Assembly (NCBI GenBank): GCA_018221245.1
Contig: JAAOYH010000055.1
Span: 1 to 23,992, forward strand
Direction of reading: 5' to 3'
From: Candidatus Woesearchaeota archaeon
GTDB taxonomy: Archaea; Nanobdellota; Nanobdellia; Woesearchaeales; UBA525
Length of the DNA stretch: 23,992 nt
The position numbers were made by a program, and so were the translations under genes. Positions 1 through 7,990 of this stretch are shown here, one piece after another. Position 1 is the first letter of the stretch; the number at the start of each line of letters is the position of its first letter. The notes beneath the pieces were generated by a model that was not told the origin of the DNA, searched no databases, and saw nothing but the letters and a program-made list of their open reading frames with translations.

Positions 1-31
1 ATTGGTAGAGCTTAAATCAACAGGGTTTATT

Positions 32-478
32 ATGGCTAAGAAAAAAGAGACTAAAGAGACTAAGCCTGACGAGAAACAAGAACTTGTAGAGCACCTACAG
101 AGACTGCAGGCAGAGTTCGACAACTACAGGAAAAGGACAGAGACAGAACTCCAGAACGCAAAAGAACAGGCTTCAGACGGGTTCCTAGGGGAGTTCCTAG
201 GCATCCTAGACAATATGACGCTCGCGATAAAACATGAGAAGAAAGGCTCAGAACTCCTAAAAGGCATCCTAATCATAAAAGACCAGATGACAACCCTGCT
301 AGAAGAGCAGGGGATCAAGGAAATCCCTGAAAAAGGTCATTTCAACCCAAATCTACATGAAGCACTCATGATGGAAGAATCCAAAGCTAAACCAAACACC
401 ATTATCAAGACAATACAAAGAGGCTATACACGTAACGGACGAGTCCTAAGAACAGCAAAAGTAAGCGTAGCGAAGTGA
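32..478 (+). CDS. grpE: GrpE, nucleotide exchange factor of DnaK
   Basis: A 148-residue GrpE. It releases ADP from DnaK in the cytosol so that the chaperone can cycle. An N-terminal Lys/Glu-rich segment (about 1-15) leads into the long coiled coil with the FDNYRKR motif (about 29-35). The C-terminal beta domain shows the family signatures FNPNLHEA and GYTRNGRVLR. It is shorter than typical bacterial GrpE (about 180-200 residues) because the N-terminal tail is reduced. A TTG at position 2 is in frame, but the ATG at 32 gives the usual MAKKK-type start and is preferred. It opens a co-oriented cluster with a small gene (4-nt gap), dnaK and dnaJ. The stop is TGA followed at once by TAA. Family assignment is secure; the start is slightly uncertain. 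Confidence 0.93.
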   Translation: MAKKKETKETKPDEKQELVEHLQRLQAEFDNYRKRTETELQNAKEQASDGFLGEFLGILDNMTLAIKHEKKGSELLKGILIIKDQMTTLLEEQGIKEIPEKGHFNPNLHEALMMEESKAKPNTIIKTIQRGYTRNGRVLRTAKVSVAK

Positions 479-482
479 TAAT

Positions 483-713
483 ATGGCAAAGAAATCATCC
501 GGAAAGAAATCATACACAACAGCCCTTACTCACACATACATGATGGGGCAACTACCAAGTAATCAAGATTCTGGGCCGAAGATGGGAGGAGGCTACCAAA
601 CACCCCCTCTGGGAAACAGGCCAATCTACAACGAGGAGGTATTCCGACAGGAGTTCCTCCCAAGTCAATGGTACGGGTCCAGACAGGACCGGAGGCACAC
701 TTATGGCAGATAA
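483..713 (+). CDS. Small unknown protein between grpE and dnaK
   Basis: A 76-residue product that I do not recognise. It is hydrophilic, starts with a Lys/Ser-rich stretch (MAKKSSGKKS), and is rich in Gly, Gln, Pro and Tyr, with a Met-Gly segment in the middle. It has no cysteine, membrane segment or clear domain and looks partly disordered. It begins 4 nt after the grpE stop, and its last 11 nt overlap the start of dnaK, the spacing expected of a translationally coupled operon gene. The dnaK ribosome binding site (GGAGG, 691-695) lies inside its 3' end. A longer ORF on the opposite strand (552-935) runs over the dnaK start and is a shadow. The tight fit argues that the gene is real. A role with DnaK or GrpE is inference from position only. 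Confidence 0.68.
   Translation: MAKKSSGKKSYTTALTHTYMMGQLPSNQDSGPKMGGGYQTPPLGNRPIYNEEVFRQEFLPSQWYGSRQDRRHTYGR
691..695 (+). promoter_or_regulatory. Shine-Dalgarno site of dnaK
   Basis: GGAGG lies 7 nt before the dnaK ATG at 703, inside the coding region of the upstream small gene. It fixes the dnaK start and shows that dnaK is translated from a polycistronic mRNA rather than a leaderless one. Confidence 0.75.
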
Positions 714-2592
714 GAAGAAAACAGTCAAAGGAAAGGTAATAGGCATCGACCTAGGCACCACATTCTCAGCAGCAGCAGTGATGGAGGGCGGAAAGCCAGT
801 CATCATCCCTAACGCAGAAGGAGAGCGCACCACAGCGAGCGTTGTCAGCATCACAGAAGATGGTGAACGACTAGTCGGCCGTGTTGCAAAGAACCAGGCA
901 ATCACAAACCCCCAGCACACAGTAAGAAGCATCAAACGCTACATGGGAGAGGACCACACTGTCCAGATATGGGACAAGGAGCTCGCCCCGCAAGAAATCA
1001 GCGCAATGATACTGCAGAAACTCAAGACGGATGCAGAGGCATATCTAGGACAACCCGTCCTAGACGCAGTCATCACAGTGCCAGCATACTTCACAGACAG
1101 CCAGCGCCAAGCAACAAAAGACGCAGGAAAGATCGCGGGCTTGAACGTGCTCAGGATCATAAATGAGCCCACTGCAGCCGCTCTAGCTTACGGCCTGGAA
1201 AAGACCGAGGAGCACAACATACTCATCTTCGACTTCGGAGGAGGCACATTCGATGTCTCTGTTCTGGAGCTCGCGGACGGTGTCTTCGAAGTGAAGTCCA
1301 CTTCCGGCGACAACCACCTGGGCGGAGATGATATCGATACCCTCATCCTAGACTGGGTGGCAGAGGACTTCAAGAAAGCCCACAACATAGACCTCAGAGA
1401 GGATCCCACTGCTCATCAGAGACTCCTAGAGGCAGCCGAGAAGGCCAAGATTGAGCTTTCCAGCAAGATGAAGACCAGTATCAACATACCTTACGTTACA
1501 GCAGGCCAAGACGGTCCGAAGCACCTCACCCAGGAGCTCACGAGGGCCAAGTTCGAGCAGATGCTCGAGCCTATCCTGGAACGCCTAAAGACCCCGACAG
1601 AGCAGGCACTCAAGGACAGCAAGCTCAAGAAAGAAGAGATCCAAAAGGTCATCTTCGTAGGGGGCAGTACAAGAATACCTGCTGTGCAGACCCTGGTGTC
1701 AAGCATCCTAGGAAAGCAAGGCGACAAGTCAGTCAACCCTGACGAAGTAGTAGCGCTAGGCGCCGCAATCCAGGCAGGTGTCTTAGGAGGAGAGGTTAAG
1801 GACATCCTTCTATTGGACGTGACACCTCTTAGCCTAGGAATCGAGACTTTAGGAGGGGTCTCCACAAAAATTATCGAGCGCAACACGACAATCCCTACAA
1901 AGAAGAGCCAGATATTCTCTACGGCAGCAGACAACCAGAACGCTGTCACAATCAGGGTCTTCCAGGGAGAAAGAGCTATGGCGGTCGATAACAAGCTGTT
2001 AGGCCAGTTCGACCTCATAGGAATCCCGCCCGCGCCTAGAGGCATCCCACAAGTAGAGGTGACGTTCGACATAGATGCCAATGGCATCGCGCACGTGAAC
2101 GCAAAGGATCTCGGCACCGGGAAGGAGCAGAGCATCAAGATAACCTCCAGCACAAACCTGTCTGAATCAGACGTGAGCAGGATGCAGAAGGACGCAGAAG
2201 AGAACGCAAAGGAGGATGAGGAGCGCAAGAAGGAAGTGGAGACCATCAACGAGGCTGACACAGTCATCTACAGTACAGGCAAGCTTCTCGAGGAGATTAA
2301 AGGGAAAGTGAGCGCAAACCACATAGAGGATATCGAGAAAGGTCTCGAATCTCTAAAGAAACTTATGGAACCAGAGAAGAAGGACATGGTGAAGCTCAGG
2401 GAAGAGCTCGACAAGCTCAATGCTATCGTCCAGAAAGCCACCCAGGAGCTCTACGCAAAGGCTGCCCAGGATGCGCAGCCAAAGGAACCATCTTCTGAGG
2501 AAAAACCAAAGGATGAGAATGTCGTGGATGCAGAGTTTGAAGAGAAGAAGGACGAGAAACCCGAAGAGAAGCCAAAAGGCAAAAAGAAATAA
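703..2592 (+). CDS. dnaK: DnaK, Hsp70 chaperone
   Basis: A full-length 629-residue Hsp70, an ATP-driven chaperone of the cytosol that binds exposed hydrophobic peptide segments with DnaJ and GrpE. The nucleotide-binding domain (about 10-365) has the phosphate-1 motif GIDLGTTFSAAAV, the motif NEPTAAALAYGLE, the phosphate-2 motif DFGGGTFD (177-184) and VGGSTRIP (about 320). The interdomain linker and start of the substrate-binding domain read DILLLDVTPLSLGIET from residue 367. The helical lid is followed by an acidic Lys/Glu/Pro tail (about 585-629) ending in KGKKK, with no EEVD. The start is set by a GGAGG site 7 nt upstream. DnaK is patchily distributed in archaea and usually derives from bacteria, always with dnaJ and grpE as here. 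Confidence 0.97.
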   Translation: MADKKKTVKGKVIGIDLGTTFSAAAVMEGGKPVIIPNAEGERTTASVVSITEDGERLVGRVAKNQAITNPQHTVRSIKRYMGEDHTVQIWDKELAPQEISAMILQKLKTDAEAYLGQPVLDAVITVPAYFTDSQRQATKDAGKIAGLNVLRIINEPTAAALAYGLEKTEEHNILIFDFGGGTFDVSVLELADGVFEVKSTSGDNHLGGDDIDTLILDWVAEDFKKAHNIDLREDPTAHQRLLEAAEKAKIELSSKMKTSINIPYVTAGQDGPKHLTQELTRAKFEQMLEPILERLKTPTEQALKDSKLKKEEIQKVIFVGGSTRIPAVQTLVSSILGKQGDKSVNPDEVVALGAAIQAGVLGGEVKDILLLDVTPLSLGIETLGGVSTKIIERNTTIPTKKSQIFSTAADNQNAVTIRVFQGERAMAVDNKLLGQFDLIGIPPAPRGIPQVEVTFDIDANGIAHVNAKDLGTGKEQSIKITSSTNLSESDVSRMQKDAEENAKEDEERKKEVETINEADTVIYSTGKLLEEIKGKVSANHIEDIEKGLESLKKLMEPEKKDMVKLREELDKLNAIVQKATQELYAKAAQDAQPKEPSSEEKPKDENVVDAEFEEKKDEKPEEKPKGKKK

Positions 2593-2597
2593 TTCCT

Positions 2598-2604
2598 CTT
2601 TTTT
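2598..2604 (+). terminator. T-run after dnaK
   Basis: A run of Ts (2599-2604) starts 6 nt after the dnaK stop. Oligo-T without a strong hairpin is a usual archaeal termination signal. It is followed immediately by a TATA box for dnaJ, so read-through is also possible. Confidence 0.4.
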
Positions 2605-2607
2605 ACC

Positions 2608-2619
2608 TATATTTTTAAA
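2608..2619 (+). promoter_or_regulatory. TATA box of dnaJ
   Basis: An A/T-only stretch TATATTTTTAAA lies 24-35 nt upstream of the dnaJ ATG at 2643. This matches a leaderless transcript beginning at or next to the start codon, so dnaJ can be transcribed apart from dnaK. Confidence 0.55.
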
Positions 2620-2642
2620 ACTAGGTGAGGTACGCGCTGTTT

Positions 2643-3764
2643 ATGGCCAAAGATTACTATGAAATTCTGGGAGTTAGCAAGTCGGCCTCTAAAGATGAGA
2701 TTAAGAGAGCGTACAAGAAGCTCGCCAAGAAGCATCACCCCGACATGAACAAGGATGATCCTGATGCCACAGAGAAGTTCAAGGAACTCAACGAAGCCGC
2801 CTCAGTCCTAGGCAATGAGGAGAAACGCCAGCAGTATGACAATATAGGCCACTCCGCCTTCGAGCACGCAAGCAAGTCGGGCGGCACAGGAGACTTCTCA
2901 GGATTCGACTACAGCTCTTTCGCAGGAGGTTTCGATGATATCTTCGAGATGTTCACGCGCGGTTTCGGAGGTTTCGGAAGGCACAGCCAAAGAAGAGGAG
3001 ATGACCTGCGCTATGACCTGACTATGAGCTTAGAAGAGGCTGCAGAGGGAGCCAAGAAGACTATCAAAGTCAGAAAGCACGTCACTTGCGAGGCTTGCTC
3101 AGGAAAGGGCGGCACTGGAGTCAAGACCTGTGATACTTGCAAGGGCCAGCGCATGGTGAGGAGAATGCAACGAACTCCTTTCGGGGTCTTCCAGACTCAA
3201 TCGGTCTGTACAGCTTGTGCAGGCACTGGCGAGACCATAGATGACGAGTGCAACGCCTGCTCTGGAGAAGGAGTCAGGATAGAGACTGTGGAACTAGATG
3301 TAAAAATCCCTATTGGCGTTGATAATGGCACCCGTGTAAGAGTTTCAAGAGAAGGCGACGCAGGCCCTAGAGGATCTCCCTCTGGAGACCTATACATATT
3401 CATCACGATTCCAGAGCACCCAATTTTTGAAAGACAGCACGACGATCTTTTGATTGAAGCACCCATAAGCTTCTCAACAGCAGTGTTGGGCGGCACCATA
3501 ACTGTTCCCACTCTTGACGGCGAAGCTGATGTGAAGATTCCCAAAGGAACACAGAGCCACACCATTTTCAGGCTCCGAGGAAAAGGAATCTCTGATCTCC
3601 ACACCCACAGAAAAGGGGACCAGTTCGTCAAAGTCGTCATCAACACTCCTGACCACCTTACCAAGAAGCAAGAGAAAGCTTTGAAAGATTACGCGGATCT
3701 TGAGGAAGACGACGAGAGTCTCCTAAAAGAAATGGTCTCCAAGCTGAAGAAAGGCTTTAAATAA
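2643..3764 (+). CDS. dnaJ: DnaJ, Hsp40 co-chaperone
   Basis: A type I DnaJ of 373 residues that delivers substrates to DnaK and stimulates its ATPase. Domain order is complete: J domain (about 1-70, with the HPD motif in AKKHHPDMNK), Gly/Phe-rich linker (about 80-120), cysteine-rich zinc domain with four repeats, and C-terminal beta domains. The repeats are CEACSGKG, CDTCKGQR, CTACAGTG and CNACSGEG. The second has Arg instead of the last Gly, but all eight zinc-binding cysteines are present. An in-frame start 18 nt upstream (2625) adds MRYALF; the ATG at 2643 gives the standard MAKDYYEILGV start and sits at the right distance from a TATA box. The stop codon lies within a 26-bp palindrome. Confidence 0.96.
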   Translation: MAKDYYEILGVSKSASKDEIKRAYKKLAKKHHPDMNKDDPDATEKFKELNEAASVLGNEEKRQQYDNIGHSAFEHASKSGGTGDFSGFDYSSFAGGFDDIFEMFTRGFGGFGRHSQRRGDDLRYDLTMSLEEAAEGAKKTIKVRKHVTCEACSGKGGTGVKTCDTCKGQRMVRRMQRTPFGVFQTQSVCTACAGTGETIDDECNACSGEGVRIETVELDVKIPIGVDNGTRVRVSREGDAGPRGSPSGDLYIFITIPEHPIFERQHDDLLIEAPISFSTAVLGGTITVPTLDGEADVKIPKGTQSHTIFRLRGKGISDLHTHRKGDQFVKVVINTPDHLTKKQEKALKDYADLEEDDESLLKEMVSKLKKGFK

Positions 3765-3784
3765 CCACTATATAGTGGTTATTT
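3759..3784 (+). terminator. Perfect 26-bp palindrome over the dnaJ stop codon
   Basis: The 26 bases are their own reverse complement. Each arm reads AAATAACCACTAT or its complement, centred on TATATA at 3769-3774. The palindrome includes the dnaJ TAA (3762-3764) and its right arm ends in a short T-run. In RNA it would form a hairpin with a U-rich tail, so a terminator is the simplest reading. As DNA it could also be a dimeric regulator site just upstream of the next promoter. Confidence 0.55.
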
Positions 3785-3787
3785 TAG

Positions 3788-3800
3788 AAATATTTATTAA
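3788..3800 (+). promoter_or_regulatory. TATA box upstream of the ATG at 3822
   Basis: AAATATTTATTAA sits 22-34 nt before the ATG at 3822, the spacing of leaderless promoters throughout this window. It is 130 nt from the ATG at 3930. It therefore supports 3822 as the original start of the membrane-protein gene that is interrupted by a TGA at 3906. Confidence 0.5.
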
Positions 3801-3821
3801 TCGTTCCCAGAAACCACCTGT

Positions 3822-3929
3822 ATGAGCATCCGGGACGTCAAAAGATTCTTCGATAGGACAATTGCAGAAGTAGTGATACTAGGTGTCGCAGGACTAGGAC
3901 TAGGCTGAGTTTGGGCATACACTCACGAG
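3822..3929 (+). other. N-terminal extension of the next gene, with in-frame TGA
   Basis: Reading from the ATG at 3822 in the frame of the gene at 3930 gives 28 codons (MSIRDVKRFFDRTIAEVVIL... to GLGLG), then TGA at 3906-3908, then VWAYTHE and the ATG at 3930. If TGA were TGG (Trp), residues 16-33 would form a normal single membrane anchor. TGA ends several other genes here (grpE, argS, the helicase gene), so it is not generally read as an amino acid. A nonsense mutation, a base error or a real downstream start are the options. Confidence 0.6.
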
Positions 3930-5096
3930 ATGAAAAGGGATATCCCTCTAGCATTCTCAGAAATAACACATCTTGAGAAACAGGCAAAGAGAAACAACTC
4001 CGAACTGGAGCCCCTCAACGCATTCTACCCTGCTGTGAACGACGCTGTGATGAAAGTGTTCGAGACATGGAACCAAGCCCAGTCATACTCGTCAAGACGT
4101 GACGGTTTCGCCAAGGAGCTAGATATGCGAATAGATCCTGCCTTCAAATTTCACACGCGGAACCTAGCAGATCTCCTCGAAGAGCTTCCCAGCAGGGCAA
4201 AGAAGGCAAAAGAGGCCTTATCGCACTATAAACAGGCCAGCAGAAGGCTTGGTCCTGTTAATGGCCTGTTCAACAGGTCTTGGAGCCATTCTACCTGGGA
4301 CAACACACACACAGAGTGCAGTACAAACAGCGAAGGCGACACCGACTGCTGGACAGTCTGCGACAGCACAGATCACACATTCACATACAGAAACCAGTAC
4401 GGTGAAGCAGCCTCAAAAGAGCTCACAAAGACCCTAAAAGCACAGCCAGTTGTGGAATACAGCGAGAGTTTCATAATCGCGAAGAAGACAGAGGCTGATG
4501 GAGAGTATGCTGCTGAGAAGAGCAGAAGAAAGACTGAATATATCAAAGCAGGTGAGGCGCTGATATATGCCAATAGCTGGTATCAGGTAAACGTTTTCAA
4601 CACCAACAACCCAGGCATCGAGCACGGCTGGAAGCACCTCCACAAGGATAACAAGGACTGGGCCAAAGCAAAAGGTACCGCCAGGTCAAGATCATACAAC
4701 ACAATGTGTGGCATGAGTCATCCAGGTCCTGCAGAATATCAGGTAGCAGATGGAGCCTTAAGAACTGGCACTAGCGTCAAGAACGGTATCGATAGAATAC
4801 TGGAAGGTCTGGACTATGTCGAATCTCAAGCCCCTGTACTAAGACAAAAGACAGATGAACTCATAGGGATAGTCCTGGATGGAGAGGAAGGGAGCACAAG
4901 AAAAACATCTAGAGAGGTTCTAGGGATAGCCAACAAGATGTACCAGAAGAACTTCCCTGCTGGATGGAACACTGCTGCAGTCAGGCCATCAGTCATGGCT
5001 ATGGGTATCTTATTGGGATGCGCAATAGGCTCTTTGGCAGGAGCTGGCATCGACTATGGTGGCAAGAGGTTCGGTTGGTGGAACACCAACTGGTAA
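3930..5096 (+). CDS. Unknown membrane-anchored protein (possibly N-terminally interrupted)
   Basis: A 388-residue product that I do not recognise. The first 110 residues are charged and helical (possible coiled coil). A Trp/Ser/Thr-rich segment with C130, C140 and C144 follows (WSHSTWDNTHTEC, then DTDCWTVCDS), which suggests an extracytoplasmic metal-binding or disulfide region. A second helical region follows, with a glycine-rich membrane helix at about 356-374 and the tail GWWNTNW. The open frame begins at 3930, but the same frame extends upstream through a TGA at 3906 to an ATG at 3822 that has a well-placed TATA box and would add a second membrane anchor. The gene may thus be full length, using the internal start, or a recent pseudogene. 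The next gene converges with a 10-nt gap. Confidence 0.62.
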   Translation: MKRDIPLAFSEITHLEKQAKRNNSELEPLNAFYPAVNDAVMKVFETWNQAQSYSSRRDGFAKELDMRIDPAFKFHTRNLADLLEELPSRAKKAKEALSHYKQASRRLGPVNGLFNRSWSHSTWDNTHTECSTNSEGDTDCWTVCDSTDHTFTYRNQYGEAASKELTKTLKAQPVVEYSESFIIAKKTEADGEYAAEKSRRKTEYIKAGEALIYANSWYQVNVFNTNNPGIEHGWKHLHKDNKDWAKAKGTARSRSYNTMCGMSHPGPAEYQVADGALRTGTSVKNGIDRILEGLDYVESQAPVLRQKTDELIGIVLDGEEGSTRKTSREVLGIANKMYQKNFPAGWNTAAVRPSVMAMGILLGCAIGSLAGAGIDYGGKRFGWWNTNW

Positions 5097-5106
5097 AAAG
5101 GTTCTC

Positions 5107-5769
5107 CTAAAAGTAAGGTTTTAGTCTCTCCATAGTCTCTAACATTAGTTTCTGATCATGAGCCTTAGCATCCTCATCTTCCCAAATTTTACGCCAGTTT
5201 GCCCTTTCAGGAACCCCAAGCATATCTGCAGCGACTATCCTCAAGTACATAGGAGGAACTGATTCAGGGTTATCAACGGGAAAGATATAGTTGAAATGAC
5301 TCTCATCAGTCACAAGAAGATAATGTTCGTCATCTCTAGAGGTAAGATCGTTCAGATTATGAAGGCCTATTCCCACATACAAGTCCTTCTCTACCCTATC
5401 GAACAAGTCACCCCTCCACCAGTCATGCCCCCTGACAGCAGAAGGAAACACGTGGTAATGGGCGTGAAAAACAGTCTGTCCAACAACTCCGTGCTCGAAT
5501 CCGATCGGTCTGCCATATGTATCACCATCCTTCAAATAGTACTCATTACGAGTAGCCTCGAAAACCTTCGCTTCGAGATCTGAGAATTCCTCAATAAGAT
5601 TGTCAGGCATGGCAATCAGAGACTTGTGATGCTCCTTTGAGACGATGAGAGAGTATCCTCCTTCAGATATCTGCCCTATAGTAGGAAAGACCCAGAAATT
5701 CTCAGTCTCCGTAATCAATCTGTCGCTGAACTTGCTTGGATCGCAGAATGCGCACGGTTTGGTTCCCAT
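5107..5769 (-). CDS. HIT-family nucleotide hydrolase or transferase
   Basis: A 220-residue protein of the histidine triad superfamily, whose members hydrolyse or transfer nucleotidyl groups. The HIT motif is complete: H102-A-H104-Y-H106-V-F, and by family rule H104 is the nucleophile. The N-terminus has CAFCD (C6, C9), a possible half zinc site as seen in many HIT proteins. The C-terminal 100 residues go beyond the basic HIT domain (about 110-140 residues) and are not recognised, so the substrate cannot be named. An upstream TTG (5775) adds two residues, but the ATG at 5769 with an AT-rich box about 25 nt upstream is preferred. It lies downstream of EF-2 on the same strand, separated by a T-rich stretch, and is probably transcribed on its own. 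Confidence 0.85.
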   Translation of the reverse strand: MGTKPCAFCDPSKFSDRLITETENFWVFPTIGQISEGGYSLIVSKEHHKSLIAMPDNLIEEFSDLEAKVFEATRNEYYLKDGDTYGRPIGFEHGVVGQTVFHAHYHVFPSAVRGHDWWRGDLFDRVEKDLYVGIGLHNLNDLTSRDDEHYLLVTDESHFNYIFPVDNPESVPPMYLRIVAADMLGVPERANWRKIWEDEDAKAHDQKLMLETMERLKPYF

Positions 5770-5807
5770 TCGCAAGTGGAAACAAGAAGATAATAAAAAG
5801 ATAATGG

Positions 5808-5817
5808 AAAAAGAAAA
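5808..5817 (-). terminator. T-run after EF-2
   Basis: Directly after the EF-2 stop the coding strand reads TTTTCTTTTT, a typical archaeal oligo-T terminator at the end of the five-gene translation operon. The AT-rich DNA just beyond probably also serves as the promoter of the HIT gene. Confidence 0.5.
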
Positions 5818-7980
5818 CTATTCCGTCTTCAGGCCCTTCCTCGAGCGGATCTGCATGATTATCTTGTCCTGAAGATCGTTCGGAAGCTTCTCGAAGTTCT
5901 GATCCACTAGAGAGCTAGAACCACGACCGCCTGTAGCGCTCCTCAATTCAGAGCTGAGGCCAAACATCTCCCCTACAGGGAGCTTGCCCATCACAGTTAC
6001 CATTTCACCTTCCTGAGTCATGTCCAGGAGCTGTCCACGCTTGTTCGAGATGAGCTTGCTTATCTCACCCATGAACTCCACAGGTGCCTCGAACCTTAGC
6101 GTTTGGATAGGCTCGTAGATGAACGGTTTAGCGGTCTTCATCGCTGCCCTGATACCATCACGGACTGCAGGATATACCTGTGCCGGGCCACGGTGGATTG
6201 CGTCCTCGTGCAGTTTCACGTCAACAATCCTAACTATGACTCCAAAGCATGGCTCGTTCGCGAGAGGACCCTTGCGCATCACGTCCTCGAACATGTCGTT
6301 GATGAGCTCTATTACCTCTATCATATGTACCTCTCCCCTAACAATATCTAGGAAGATATTGCCGTTGAAGATGTTCTTGACGTTTCTTGATTCCTTTGTG
6401 TCCATCCCTGCTTCTTGCAGAGCCGTCCAGAGTTCGCGATCCTTCTTCTTCACCCTTCCTGAAGGTATCTTGTTTTCCTTGATGGCCTTCATCATCTGTT
6501 CAGGCATTTGCTCGACCGTGAAGTAGAACCTATTGTGCTTGTTAGGAGACTTGCCCTCTCCCTCCTCTGTAGACTTCTGTGTGATGGTCTCGCGATATAC
6601 CACTACAGGAGGAGATGTTACTATCTGTACATGCTTCTCCTTGACTATGCGGTTCTCGATGATCTCCAAGTGGAGCTCCCCCATGCCGGACATGAGGTGC
6701 TCGCCAGTCTCGTTGTTGATCTCAATCTTGATGCTAGGGTCCTCCTTGCTGACCTGTATCAGGACCTCGATAAGCTTGGGAAGATCCGAAGGCATCTTAG
6801 CCTCTATCGCCTTAGTGATAACCGGGTCGAAGAGGTGTGTTATTGCCTCGAACGGAGTGTCCGGGCCTATCGTGACGGTCTCGCCAGGATAGGCGTTCTT
6901 CAGGCCACCGACGCCGATGATGTTCCCCGCAGGGACGTCATCAACAATCTCTCTTTTGGCCCCGTTATATACGTAGACCTGCTGAATCCTTGAGTTCTCC
7001 TTTCTGATGTTCATGTATGCTTCATCACCGCGCTTCAACGTGCCGGAGAAAAGCCTGCCTGCAGCAATTTCGCCTGCCTGCGGGTCAACCACGACTTTAG
7101 TGACTATAAACGCTAGAGGCCCTTCTGGATCGCACTTGAGCAGACTCTTACCAAGAGGGCTCTCCAGGTCACCGCGCCAGATCTTTGGGATCCTATATGC
7201 CGAGGCTGTGGCAGGTGTAGGGTGATGCTTGATTACTGCGTTCAGGACTACCTCGTGGAGAGGTGCCTTCTTGCGGAGATCCTTTTGCGTCTCGTTATTG
7301 TACGCGTCTATGATATCTTTGAAGCTGATGCCCTTTTTTTTCATGTAGGGTATGCTGAGAGCCCAATTGTGGAATGCTGAGCCGAACATGACTGAACCAT
7401 CGTTTACGTTGACTTCGAATTTTCCTTGGAAGTCATCCTCTACGATAGCCTTGATTTTCTGGTTGACCATGTTGATTATGTTGATAAAGCGCTCCTGCAT
7501 CGCCTCTGGCGTTAGCTGGAGTTCCTTGATCAGCCTGTCCACCTTGTTGATGAAAAGGATAGGCTTCACACGCTCTTTTAGGGATTGTCTAAGAACAGTC
7601 TCTGTCTGGGGCATCATACCCTCCACGGCACACACGAGCACGATGGAACCATCCACAGCGCGCATTGCTCTCGTAACGTCGCCGCTGAAGTCCACGTGTC
7701 CTGGAGTGTCTATCAGGTTAATCAGGAAGTCTTGATCTTCCAAGTTGTGAACCATGCTGACCGCAGCAGAGTCGATAGTGATTCCTCTCTCGGCCTCATC
7801 ATCGTGGAAGTCAAGGACCCTTGCCTCTCCCGCGAGCTCCTCAGACATCATGCCTGCTCCCGCAAGGAGATTGTCCGAGAAGGTAGTCTTCCCGTGGTCG
7901 ATGTGCGCGCAAATCGCGATGTTTCTAATGTGTTGCTGGTCGGCCATTGTGGCCTTGACTCGCTCTACCATCTTTGCCAT
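5818..7980 (-). CDS. fusA: Elongation factor 2 (aEF-2)
   Basis: The archaeal translocase, a 720-residue GTPase that moves tRNA and mRNA through the ribosome. G1 is AHIDHGKT (25-32); G2 (RGITID), G3 (DTPGH) and G4 (NKVD) follow in order. Domain IV carries the diphthamide site DAIHRGPAQ with the modified histidine at His596, and domain V is complete. Archaeal-type features such as HRGPAQVYPAVR set it apart from bacterial EF-G. The ATG at 7980 is 10 nt after the ndk stop and is preceded by GGTGA. It is the last gene of the eL8-eS28-eL24-ndk operon. In several euryarchaea the gene in this place is infB (IF-2), so EF-2 here is a local rearrangement. Identity is certain. Confidence 0.97.
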   Translation of the reverse strand: MAKMVERVKATMADQQHIRNIAICAHIDHGKTTFSDNLLAGAGMMSEELAGEARVLDFHDDEAERGITIDSAAVSMVHNLEDQDFLINLIDTPGHVDFSGDVTRAMRAVDGSIVLVCAVEGMMPQTETVLRQSLKERVKPILFINKVDRLIKELQLTPEAMQERFINIINMVNQKIKAIVEDDFQGKFEVNVNDGSVMFGSAFHNWALSIPYMKKKGISFKDIIDAYNNETQKDLRKKAPLHEVVLNAVIKHHPTPATASAYRIPKIWRGDLESPLGKSLLKCDPEGPLAFIVTKVVVDPQAGEIAAGRLFSGTLKRGDEAYMNIRKENSRIQQVYVYNGAKREIVDDVPAGNIIGVGGLKNAYPGETVTIGPDTPFEAITHLFDPVITKAIEAKMPSDLPKLIEVLIQVSKEDPSIKIEINNETGEHLMSGMGELHLEIIENRIVKEKHVQIVTSPPVVVYRETITQKSTEEGEGKSPNKHNRFYFTVEQMPEQMMKAIKENKIPSGRVKKKDRELWTALQEAGMDTKESRNVKNIFNGNIFLDIVRGEVHMIEVIELINDMFEDVMRKGPLANEPCFGVIVRIVDVKLHEDAIHRGPAQVYPAVRDGIRAAMKTAKPFIYEPIQTLRFEAPVEFMGEISKLISNKRGQLLDMTQEGEMVTVMGKLPVGEMFGLSSELRSATGGRGSSSLVDQNFEKLPNDLQDKIIMQIRSRKGLKTE

Positions 7981-7990
7981 GATTATTCAC

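Noticed and set aside
1491..2267. A 258-codon open frame on the minus strand inside dnaK
   Set aside because: It is antisense to a certain DnaK gene, with a Ser/Leu/Arg-rich composition typical of a shadow frame, and has no promoter or ribosome binding site.
3906..3908. TGA read as tryptophan or selenocysteine
   Set aside because: TGA terminates grpE, argS, the helicase gene and others here, so it is not generally recoded. I see no SECIS-like element, though one site cannot be excluded.
6508..6993. Long plus-strand frames opposite EF-2 (also 6119-6526, 7352-7735 and 7585-8049)
   Set aside because: They mirror conserved EF-2 codons and have no recognisable domain.
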